Shown: positions 8,007 through 15,231 of the stretch, piece after piece | Position numbering within the stretch: the stretch's first letter is position 1 | Layout: each line of letters starts with the position of its first letter | Translations under genes and position numbers: made by a program | NCBI GenBank assembly: GCA_021404685.1 | Contig: QWHC01000016.1 | Coordinates: 1-64,000, forward strand | Direction of reading: 5' to 3' | Length of the DNA: 64,000 nucleotides | DNA from: Chloroflexi bacterium CFX4 | GTDB taxonomy: Bacteria > Chloroflexota > Anaerolineae > Aggregatilineales > UBA2796 | The notes under the pieces: generated by a model | Seen by the model: the letters and a program-made list of their open reading frames with translations, nothing else | Databases searched by the model: none | What the model was told of the DNA's origin: nothing

Positions 8007-9122
8007 ATGGCAGAGTTAGTCATTCAGAACGCTGTAAAACATTTCGGTAAGTTCACCGCCATTGACGATGTGAGCCTGACCGTGAGCGACCGCGAGTTTG
8101 TGGTGCTGCTTGGTCCAAGCGGCTGCGGCAAAACAACGCTGCTGCGCGCCGTCGCAGGCTTGGGCATGGTGGATTCAGGCAGGATCACCGTTGGCGGCAA
8201 GGACATCACCTTTCTGCCGCCGCGGGAGCGCAATATCTCGATGGTCTTTCAGAACTATGCCATCTTTCCGCACATGAGCGTCTTTGACAACATTGCCTTT
8301 GGCTTGACCATGAAAAAGACGCCCAAAGAGACCGTCCGCGAGCGTGTGCATAACGCCGCCAAGCTGCTGCACATCGAAAATATGCTGGAGCGCAGCCCAA
8401 GCCAGATGAGCGGCGGTCAGCGCCAGCGCATTGCCGTAGCGCGCGCCATTGCCGTGCAGGCAGAAATCCTGCTGATGGACGAGCCGCTGAGCAACCTGGA
8501 CGCGCTGCTGCGCCTTGAAATGCGCGCTGAGCTGAAATCCCTGCTGGCAACGCTTGGCGCCACCACCATCTATGTGACGCATGACCAGATCGAGGCACTC
8601 AGCATGGGTGACCGTATTGCCGTCATGAAAAGCGGCAAAATCCTACAATGCGACCATCCTACCAAAGTCTACGATATGCCCGTCGATCAGTTTGTAGGCG
8701 GCTTCATCGGCAATCCACCCATGAACTTCCTGAGTGGGCAGGTGGGACGCTACGACGGCGCGCTGCGCGTACAGATCGGCAATTTCAGCCTGGTGCCGAC
8801 CGATGAATATGTCGCCTCACTGCGCCCTTACGAGGGCAAGCCGATCATCATTGGCATTCGTGCCGAAAACATGGAGGCGCTTGCTGAGCCTGTGCCTGAT
8901 GCGCTCGAAGTGAATGTCGAAGTGGTAGAGCCGCTTGGCTCGCAGAATCTGCTCACCATTCACGTGAACGGCGATACACTCAAGGTTTCCACACACCCTG
9001 ATTTCTCGGTGCGGATGGGTGATCGGATTTGGCTGCGCTTCCCGCTGCACAAAATCCGCTGGATTGACGCACAAACGCGGCGTTCAATTGCGCCTGACCT
9101 CGCGCAGGCGCTGGCAGAGTGA
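8007..9122 (+). CDS. MalK/UgpC-type ABC transporter ATPase
   Basis: The protein has 371 residues. ATG 8007 is preceded by AGGAG at 8 bases; a GTG at 8001 is too close to that sequence. All ATPase elements are present: Walker A GPSGCGKTT, Q-loop FQNYAIFPHMSVFDNIAFGL, signature MSGGQRQR, Walker B ILLMDEPLSNLD and the switch histidine in YVTHDQIEALSMGDRIAVM. The C-terminal third is a TOBE/OB-type regulatory domain as in MalK. One ATPase gene next to two permeases suggests an ATPase homodimer. The final bases overlap the next gene's GTG start. Confidence 0.95.
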   Translation: MAELVIQNAVKHFGKFTAIDDVSLTVSDREFVVLLGPSGCGKTTLLRAVAGLGMVDSGRITVGGKDITFLPPRERNISMVFQNYAIFPHMSVFDNIAFGLTMKKTPKETVRERVHNAAKLLHIENMLERSPSQMSGGQRQRIAVARAIAVQAEILLMDEPLSNLDALLRLEMRAELKSLLATLGATTIYVTHDQIEALSMGDRIAVMKSGKILQCDHPTKVYDMPVDQFVGGFIGNPPMNFLSGQVGRYDGALRVQIGNFSLVPTDEYVASLRPYEGKPIIIGIRAENMEALAEPVPDALEVNVEVVEPLGSQNLLTIHVNGDTLKVSTHPDFSVRMGDRIWLRFPLHKIRWIDAQTRRSIAPDLAQALAE

Positions 9123-10960
9123 TCCTGAATGGGCGTGCGCCGTACAAGCCACTGGATTTTGGCGGTGGCGGCGTGACGGGCAGCGTGGATGCCGACGGCT
9201 GCCTGATAGCCCTGAACGGCTATCACGCGCAGCATGGCTACATCACGCTGACGGCAGCTGATCCCTTTCCTGATGATCAGCGCTACGATCCGCGTGCGGT
9301 GCGCGCCTACCGCGCCAACTTGGTGCATTTGCGTGGCTTTGGCTGCCGTGCAGATGCGCCGATCACACGCCGCAGCAGTGCCTTGCTAAGCGGTGCGCTG
9401 CCGCGCCTGACGCAACACTACACTGACGGTGCGCTGCACATGCTGACCTTCGCAGCGAACGGCGGTGCCTACCAGCTCTGGCGCGCTGAGGGCGTTGCGC
9501 CGCGTTGGGCAGGGCGCTTTAACCTGATGCGCTGCGCCTACACACAGCTTACCGAAGGCGGCGTGATCGCGGCGCCGCCCGTGGTGCAGCAGGTGCGCCT
9601 GCAAGACGGCGTGCTGACGGTGGAAAATCCTGCACTTGGCGCGGCGGTGGCGGTTCACGGCTTCGCGCCTGATCAGGCACTGGCAGTCACCTATCAGGGT
9701 GCGGCAACGCTTGATCTGGCGCTGAGCGGCACAGAGTCGGGCGCACTGTGCTACGCCTTTGGCGAAACGGCAGATGAGGCAGCCGAGCGCGCCGCGCAAT
9801 TGGCGCAAGGCAGCCCTTCCGTCTCTTTCCGAGAGGTTAGCTTAGTATGGGCGCACCGAATGCGCGATCTCGATCAGAATCCGCTTGTGCAGCGTGGTTT
9901 GGTCTATTGCCTGCTGTGTGCGGTGCCAGTTGGTGAGGGCGTTTGCCTGCTGACTGACCATATGTTGCTGCCGCTTTCGTGGAATCGAGATGCTTACTAC
10001 ATGGCACGCGCGCTTTTGGCATGGCGTGGCAACCAGTCCGAGGTGTTTGAGGTGGTTCGCCGCCACCTGATCTGGCTCTTTGAGCAAGCACAGCGGCTCA
10101 ACAGCACAGATTGGGCGCGCTGCTACATGGCAAACGGGATGGTCAAAGACGCTGCCTATCAGCTCGACCAGCAGCTTTACCCACTGCTGGAGTTGGCAGA
10201 CTATACGCGCCTAACGGGTGATCGGGAATTGTTAGCGCGCTTTGAAGGGCAGATTGCCGCATGGATTCAAGCGCTCTTGGCGCGTAAACAGGCTCATGCA
10301 GCCCTTTTCCCAACCGACGAGACGCCGGGTGACGATCCGATTGCGCTGCCCTATCATTTTTCCAGCCACATTCTGTTGTGGCACACCTTGCGCGCCCTAG
10401 CGCGAATCGGCGCGGTGGGCTATGCTTGGGATGCGCTGGCGAATCAGGTGCGGCAAGCCATCCAACAATACTTTTTAGTAGATAACAAAGACGACCATCG
10501 TACAGATTTTTACAGGCAGTCTGTCCTGTATGCCTACGCCGTTGATGGTGCGGGACGGCATCACTTGTATCACGATGCCAACGACTTGCCTTTTGCCCTG
10601 ATGCCCTTCTGGGGCTTTTGCGCCGCCGCCGATCCGACGTGGCAGCGCACAGCAGTTTTTGCCTTCTCGCCTTCCAACATCGGTGGCTACTATGGCGGCA
10701 GGCTCGGCTCGGTGCATACGCCTGCGGCGTGGGCATTGGGCGATGTGCAAGATTTGCTGATCGGGCAGGCGCTCGGTGATGATCAACGCCAAGCCCGTGC
10801 GCGTGCCTTTCTGGATGCCGCTGCCCAATGGGACGGCGCACTTTCTGAAGCCTATGACGCAGCAAGCGGCGCGGTCATCTCGCGGGCATGGTTCGCGTGG
10901 ACGAACGCCGCCCTTGCCTGTGCAGAACTTGGAGTTTTTGAGGATGACCACAGCCCATGA
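9119..10960 (+). CDS. GH125-like (alpha/alpha)6-barrel glycoside hydrolase
   Basis: The protein has 613 residues and a GTG start inside the preceding stop region. The N-terminal 250 or so residues look beta-rich. The C-terminal half has helical-barrel signatures close to GH125: LSWNRDAYYMARALL, YAYAVDGAGRHHLYHDAND, then FSPSNIGGYYGG and GSVHTPAAWALGD. In GH125 the equivalent region reads roughly YAYEVDG, DDANVPSLL and GSPHTP. GH63-type glucosylglycerate hydrolases are another family with this fold, so the sugar specificity is open. No signal peptide is visible, so it should act in the cytoplasm on an imported sugar. The start of the next gene lies 17 bases inside this one, which suggests coupled expression. 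Confidence 0.75.
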   Translation: MILNGRAPYKPLDFGGGGVTGSVDADGCLIALNGYHAQHGYITLTAADPFPDDQRYDPRAVRAYRANLVHLRGFGCRADAPITRRSSALLSGALPRLTQHYTDGALHMLTFAANGGAYQLWRAEGVAPRWAGRFNLMRCAYTQLTEGGVIAAPPVVQQVRLQDGVLTVENPALGAAVAVHGFAPDQALAVTYQGAATLDLALSGTESGALCYAFGETADEAAERAAQLAQGSPSVSFREVSLVWAHRMRDLDQNPLVQRGLVYCLLCAVPVGEGVCLLTDHMLLPLSWNRDAYYMARALLAWRGNQSEVFEVVRRHLIWLFEQAQRLNSTDWARCYMANGMVKDAAYQLDQQLYPLLELADYTRLTGDRELLARFEGQIAAWIQALLARKQAHAALFPTDETPGDDPIALPYHFSSHILLWHTLRALARIGAVGYAWDALANQVRQAIQQYFLVDNKDDHRTDFYRQSVLYAYAVDGAGRHHLYHDANDLPFALMPFWGFCAAADPTWQRTAVFAFSPSNIGGYYGGRLGSVHTPAAWALGDVQDLLIGQALGDDQRQARARAFLDAAAQWDGALSEAYDAASGAVISRAWFAWTNAALACAELGVFEDDHSP

Positions 10961-12644
10961 ACGCTTGCGTGATTGCTTAGCGCGCATTTATCCGCCCGCC
11001 CTTGCCGAAGAAGCCTACCAAGGCGTGCAGAATCTGTTGGCAGCCGCCACGCCGCCGCCTGCACCCAAAGGCGACTACCTCTCCGAACGGACGGTGACAC
11101 TCATCACCTATGGTGATACGCTCAACGCGGAAGGCGAGCCGCCCTTGGCAACCTTGCACCGCTTCTGCAAGGCGCACCTTACCGATGTGCTGGATACGAT
11201 CCACTTGCTGCCACATTTTCCCTATTCTTCGGATGACGGTTTTTCCGTGATAGACTATCACGCCGTGAACCCGACGCTTGGCACATGGGATGACGTGAAC
11301 CGACTCGGTGCGGATTTCCGCCTGATGTTTGATGCCGTCATCAACCACATGTCGGCACAGAGTGAGTGGTTTGCGCGCTTTTTGGCAGATGATCCTGACT
11401 ATCGCGGCTTGTTTTTCACCGAATCGCCAGAGGTGGATTTAAGCGCTGTGGTGCGTCCGCGCACGACGCCTTTGCTGACGCCGTTCGCCAAGGCAGATGG
11501 CAGTACCGTTCACGTCTGGACGACTTTCAGCGCCGATCAGGTGGATTTGGATTACCGCCAGCCGTCTACTCTGCTGCGCGTGTTGGATGTGCTGCTCTTT
11601 TATGTGGCGCAGGGCGCACAAGTCATTCGCCTTGATGCTATCGCTTTCATGTGGAAAGTCGCCGGCAGCGCCAGCCTGCACCTGCCGCAGACGCACGCGC
11701 TCATTCAGGCAATGCGTGCCGTGATGGATATGTACGCGCCGCATGTGGTGCTGATCACCGAGACCAATGTGCCGCACGCCGAGAACATCAGCTACTTTGG
11801 CAATGGGACGAATGAAGCGCAACTTGTCTATAACTTCACGCTGCCGCCGCTGCTCTTCTTCAGCCTGACCAACGGCACCGCCGACAAACTGTGCGAGTGG
11901 GTGAATACCCTGCGGACGCCTTCTGATCAAACTGCCTTCTTCAACTTCACCGCCTCGCACGATGGCATTGGCGTGCGCCCTGTGGAGGGCATTTTGAACG
12001 CTGCCGAACTCCAAACGCTGATTGAGGTGGTAGAACAGCGTGGCGGGCGCGTTTCCTACCGCAATCAGAGCGACGGCACGCGCACACCCTACGAGCTGAA
12101 CTGCACCTATGTGGATGCCATAGCCAGCCCTGCTGATCCGCATGAGGTGCAGGTGCGGCGCTTTTTGCTCTCGCAAGGCGTGATGTTGGCGATGGCAGGC
12201 GTGCCGGCGGTCTACATTCACAGCTTGCTTGGCTCGCGCAACGATCTGGAAGGCATGGCGCGCACAGGGCATAATCGCAGCATCAACCGCGTCAAACTCT
12301 CGCTGCGCGAAATTGAGATGGCACTCAACACGCCGCAGAGCTTCCGCGCCCAGATTTTCGCGGGCTACACGCGCTTGATCCGTGCGCGGCGCGCCAACCG
12401 TGCCTTTCATCCGTTGGGCGCGCAGCAAGCGCACACCTTTAACGGCGGCGCAGTCTTTGGACTGGAACGCACCGCGCCGCAAGGCGATCAGAAGGTGCTG
12501 GCGCTCTTTAACTTCAGCGCCGTGCCTCAGACCGTCGCGTTGGCGCAGGCAGTCACGGAAGATGTGATCAACGGGCAGCCGATGGTCAGCGGCGGCGTGG
12601 CGCTGGCACCCTATGAGATGCGCTGGCTGCGCGTGCAGGGCTAA
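10944..12644 (+). CDS. GH13_18 sucrose phosphorylase-like sugar phosphorylase
   Basis: The protein has 566 residues and starts at ATG 10944, inside the end of the previous gene. It is a GH13 TIM-barrel protein with the nucleophile in IRLDAIAFMWK (Asp231), the acid/base in LITETNVPHAENISYFG (Glu273) and the transition-state pair in TASHDGIGVRP (His339, Asp340). The MAGVPAVYIHSLLGSRND and TGHNRSINR segments are typical of subfamily 18, which includes sucrose, sucrose-6'-phosphate and glucosylglycerate phosphorylases. These enzymes split a glucoside with phosphate to give alpha-glucose-1-phosphate. The exact acceptor cannot be decided here; by resemblance I lean to the glucosylglycerate or sucrose-phosphate type. 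It ends the operon just before a hairpin. Confidence 0.85.
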   Translation: MTTAHERLRDCLARIYPPALAEEAYQGVQNLLAAATPPPAPKGDYLSERTVTLITYGDTLNAEGEPPLATLHRFCKAHLTDVLDTIHLLPHFPYSSDDGFSVIDYHAVNPTLGTWDDVNRLGADFRLMFDAVINHMSAQSEWFARFLADDPDYRGLFFTESPEVDLSAVVRPRTTPLLTPFAKADGSTVHVWTTFSADQVDLDYRQPSTLLRVLDVLLFYVAQGAQVIRLDAIAFMWKVAGSASLHLPQTHALIQAMRAVMDMYAPHVVLITETNVPHAENISYFGNGTNEAQLVYNFTLPPLLFFSLTNGTADKLCEWVNTLRTPSDQTAFFNFTASHDGIGVRPVEGILNAAELQTLIEVVEQRGGRVSYRNQSDGTRTPYELNCTYVDAIASPADPHEVQVRRFLLSQGVMLAMAGVPAVYIHSLLGSRNDLEGMARTGHNRSINRVKLSLREIEMALNTPQSFRAQIFAGYTRLIRARRANRAFHPLGAQQAHTFNGGAVFGLERTAPQGDQKVLALFNFSAVPQTVALAQAVTEDVINGQPMVSGGVALAPYEMRWLRVQG

Positions 12645-12664
12645 GACGCAAGCAGGGTGTGCGG

Positions 12665-12692
12665 CTAAGGGACGGCGTAAACCGTCCCTTAG
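12665..12692. terminator. Bidirectional hairpin between convergent genes
   Basis: CTAAGGGACGG, a 6-base loop and CCGTCCCTTAG form a perfect 11-base stem between the end of the sugar operon and the end of the opposing lipoprotein gene. A U-tract is lacking on either side. Confidence 0.6.
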
Positions 12693-12702
12693 GTGGTACA
12701 GG

Positions 12703-13371
12703 TTATTGCGCGGGTGTTACCGTCACACGGGGCGTCAGCACAGGGTCAGCGGAGCGGTATTCTGCTACGGAGACATAGCCAAGCCAGCCGTTCAGTTCAG
12801 CCGTTGCCAACAGATCGTCGAAATCAGCTGGGTTCAAATATAGCACAATCACAATCGGATCATCCTCATCCAAAGTGCTTTGCCCATCGCCCGGCATCAC
12901 CCACAGCAAGTTTCCCTGTTTTGGATAAATTAGCCCTAGCACTGCCTCTGTTTGGGAATAATCCTGTTTTGGGACTGCCACATACGCAGGTTCACCATAT
13001 TTGGCAAGCACGTCGCGCACGCGCATATTTGGTGCAACGTAGACCAGAAGCTGGTTGACGATGCCCGTGCTTGGATCAGCCGTCATTACACAGCACTGAT
13101 CGCCGTTAACAGCACTCCAAGCCGCCTGTGGCGGATTTTCTTGGCTTTGCACATCTTTGAAAAGCGGGTTATCCCGCACAAGGCGTTCGGCATCCGCAAA
13201 GGTCGTCTGACCGATGGTTATGCCTTGAAAGCAGGGGGCGCCGCAGGGATTTTCCGTCAGCAGACTGCTATCGTTCAGGTATTTATCCGAGACCAGCGGC
13301 GGCGCTGATCCACAGCCAGCCAGCACAAGTCCGATGAAGATCAGGACGGCTGGCAGTAGAAGGTTTTTCAT
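12703..13371 (-). CDS. Putative lipoprotein of unknown function
   Basis: Starting at the ATG at 13371 (AGGAA about 10 bases upstream) gives a 222-residue protein with a lipoprotein signal (KNLLLPAVLIFIGLVLAGC). An earlier in-frame ATG would only add residues before the signal. The mature part has a CGAPCFQGITIGQT stretch, ADAERLVRDNP, and an alpha/beta pattern ending in DDLLATAELNGWLGYVSVAEYRSAD. The order suggests a small domain with two conserved cysteines followed by sheet-rich sequence. No enzyme motif is recognised. Confidence 0.8.
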   Translation of the reverse strand: MKNLLLPAVLIFIGLVLAGCGSAPPLVSDKYLNDSSLLTENPCGAPCFQGITIGQTTFADAERLVRDNPLFKDVQSQENPPQAAWSAVNGDQCCVMTADPSTGIVNQLLVYVAPNMRVRDVLAKYGEPAYVAVPKQDYSQTEAVLGLIYPKQGNLLWVMPGDGQSTLDEDDPIVIVLYLNPADFDDLLATAELNGWLGYVSVAEYRSADPVLTPRVTVTPAQ

Positions 13372-13548
13372 TGGGTTCAGTTTCCTATACGTTTCAGGGT
13401 ACATTTCTCTCAAGTTTAACAAAGGCAGGCTGAAAATGCAGTAGCAGGTTTGGGTAAAGCCTGCTTGCCAACACCAAACAGCCTATCAGCCAACGCTGAT
13501 TAATGTTAAACTTATGGCGGTGTGCAGTTATCCTCTGGAGAGAACACA
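13372..13548. promoter_or_regulatory. Divergent intergenic region
   Basis: This 177-base region must hold the promoters of the lipoprotein gene (minus) and of the following plus-strand gene. No strong -35/-10 pair stood out to me. Confidence 0.35.
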
Positions 13549-14214
13549 ATGGCGGGACAGCAAAAACGCGGCTTCAACCCTCTCGGCTGCCTGCTGGCGC
13601 CCTTTGCGCTGGTCTGGCGTCAATTCCGTCTGATCATCATCTTGTTCGTTGTCAGCTTTGGTGCGTGTGGCGCTTGTGCCTTGTTTGCACCAACCTTCTT
13701 CGCCCAGATTGTGGAAACAGCACGCAGCGCAGGCTTGAACGTCTATACCTTTGTATTCAGCGTGACGGGCAACCCAAGCCTGAAGCTGATCACCTATGAA
13801 GTGACGATGACCGCCACCGTGCGCGTCGAGCGCGATATGGGCATCCTAGGCTTGCTCTTTGGTGAAAGCGCCACCGCCACGGGTGAAATTCGCGTTGCGC
13901 TTGGCGCAGACTTGCAAACCAATCAGGCCGGCGTGCTAAGCTGCGAAATCAACACGGATACCTTGCGGACAAGCACCGGTAGAGCGCTCTTTGCCGGCAC
14001 CGCCTTCGATTCGGAGCAGATTAAGCAGACTGCTTTCCGCTTCTTCAAAGATGAGGCAGCCAAGCAGGCAATCGAGAAACATTGGGCAGAGGCGCGCAGC
14101 CGCTTAGAGGGTCAGTTTGCCAGTTGGGCGCTCGGCTTAGACGCGCCCGCAATACCGACACTCACGCGCTGCCCTGCTGATTTTGGCAGCCCAACACCGA
14201 CTGCCCAACCATGA
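13549..14214 (+). CDS. Membrane-anchored protein, possibly DUF4230-like
   Basis: ATG 13549 has GGAG 8 bases upstream and gives 221 residues. One membrane helix (LIIILFVVSFGACGACALFA, about 29-48) follows a short basic N-terminus. The outer part starts with KLITYEVTMTATVRVERDMG and continues with strands GEIRVALGADLQT and SCEINTDTLRTS, then a helical end with EQIKQTAFRFFKDEAAKQAIEKHWAEARSRL. This order resembles the DUF4230 family of single-pass proteins, but the resemblance is weak. The function is unknown. The next gene begins 12 bases downstream. Confidence 0.8.
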   Translation: MAGQQKRGFNPLGCLLAPFALVWRQFRLIIILFVVSFGACGACALFAPTFFAQIVETARSAGLNVYTFVFSVTGNPSLKLITYEVTMTATVRVERDMGILGLLFGESATATGEIRVALGADLQTNQAGVLSCEINTDTLRTSTGRALFAGTAFDSEQIKQTAFRFFKDEAAKQAIEKHWAEARSRLEGQFASWALGLDAPAIPTLTRCPADFGSPTPTAQP

Positions 14215-14226
14215 GCGGCATCTGCT

Positions 14227-15204
14227 ATGGATAAGCCGCCTGTCGAATATCGCTGGGCGCTGGATGCCAATGATCGCCCTGTTCCAATCACATTGGCGCA
14301 GCGCAGCGCACCCTATACTTGCCCGCTCTGCCGCGATGTGATGATCGCACGGCTTGGCACACAAGTGCAGCATCACTTTAGCCATCAGGCTGCCAACCAG
14401 TGCGACTCTGAAGCAGTGAGCATTGCTGCGCTGCGGCGTTGGCTTGCCCTGCACCTTGATGAAGCGGTCAATAGGCGGCAGCCTGTGCCGTACACATGGC
14501 AGTGTTTGCATTGTGGGCAAACACACACGCAAGATTTGCTGGAAAATGCCACGTACGTCCTTGAGGATTTGCTGAATGCTGCCGAAAGCCCTGACGTGCG
14601 CCTGACGGACGCCAACGGCGTGGCGCAAGCATCTTTCTATATTTTGGGCGAAGGCGTTCCGCTGCCACAGAGTTTGCAAGGCAGCCTTGGTCAGGGCAAG
14701 TTTGCCTTTGCGCTCTCGGCGCGGCTCTTGCCGGAATCGCATGATGTGGCGGCATTCCTGAGCGACGTTGCGCCCTTTGCCGCGCCCTGCCCACTCTGGG
14801 ATCAGGCAGATGTGGTGCGCCAACCAGAGCGAATGCGCCGCTTGCTGATCAACCTTGCTCACCGCGAGCCGTATTACTTTTTTGGCGCGGTGGAAACGGT
14901 GGACGGCTTGGCAGATGTTGTGCAGGTGGGTCGCTATAAGGTGTGGGCAGCCTTACCCTTCTGGCAGCAAGTGGTCGGTGGCACGCTCAACCGCCTTGCC
15001 CCAAACGTTGAGATTTTCATACAAAACTGGGAGCAAACTGACGGTGGGATAATCTACCTATATTATGTTAGAATCCGTGAGACAAGTGCCATTGCGCTGC
15101 GCCGCTATCCGCCACACAGCGCACCGAACATCCGCGTAGATGATCGGTACCGTCTGCAACGCTTCACGGCGCTAGATATGGCACGCGAACTCGTTTCCGA
15201 CTAG
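14227..15204 (+). CDS. CoiA-like zinc-finger protein
   Basis: The protein has 325 residues. The N-terminus carries the pattern YTCPLCRDVMIARLGTQVQH followed by HFSHQAANQC, the zinc-finger and histidine signature seen in CoiA-like competence proteins and related nuclease-associated proteins. A second metal-binding pair follows (WQCLHCGQTH, about residues 96-106). The PD-(D/E)xK-type nuclease core expected in full CoiA proteins is not obvious, and the C-terminal half is unfamiliar. It may bind nucleic acid. It is followed by a Suv3-like helicase gene on the same strand after 27 bases. Confidence 0.65.
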   Translation: MDKPPVEYRWALDANDRPVPITLAQRSAPYTCPLCRDVMIARLGTQVQHHFSHQAANQCDSEAVSIAALRRWLALHLDEAVNRRQPVPYTWQCLHCGQTHTQDLLENATYVLEDLLNAAESPDVRLTDANGVAQASFYILGEGVPLPQSLQGSLGQGKFAFALSARLLPESHDVAAFLSDVAPFAAPCPLWDQADVVRQPERMRRLLINLAHREPYYFFGAVETVDGLADVVQVGRYKVWAALPFWQQVVGGTLNRLAPNVEIFIQNWEQTDGGIIYLYYVRIRETSAIALRRYPPHSAPNIRVDDRYRLQRFTALDMARELVSD

Positions 15205-15231
15205 CGGTTGTACTGTTTCTGTGGATCCATC

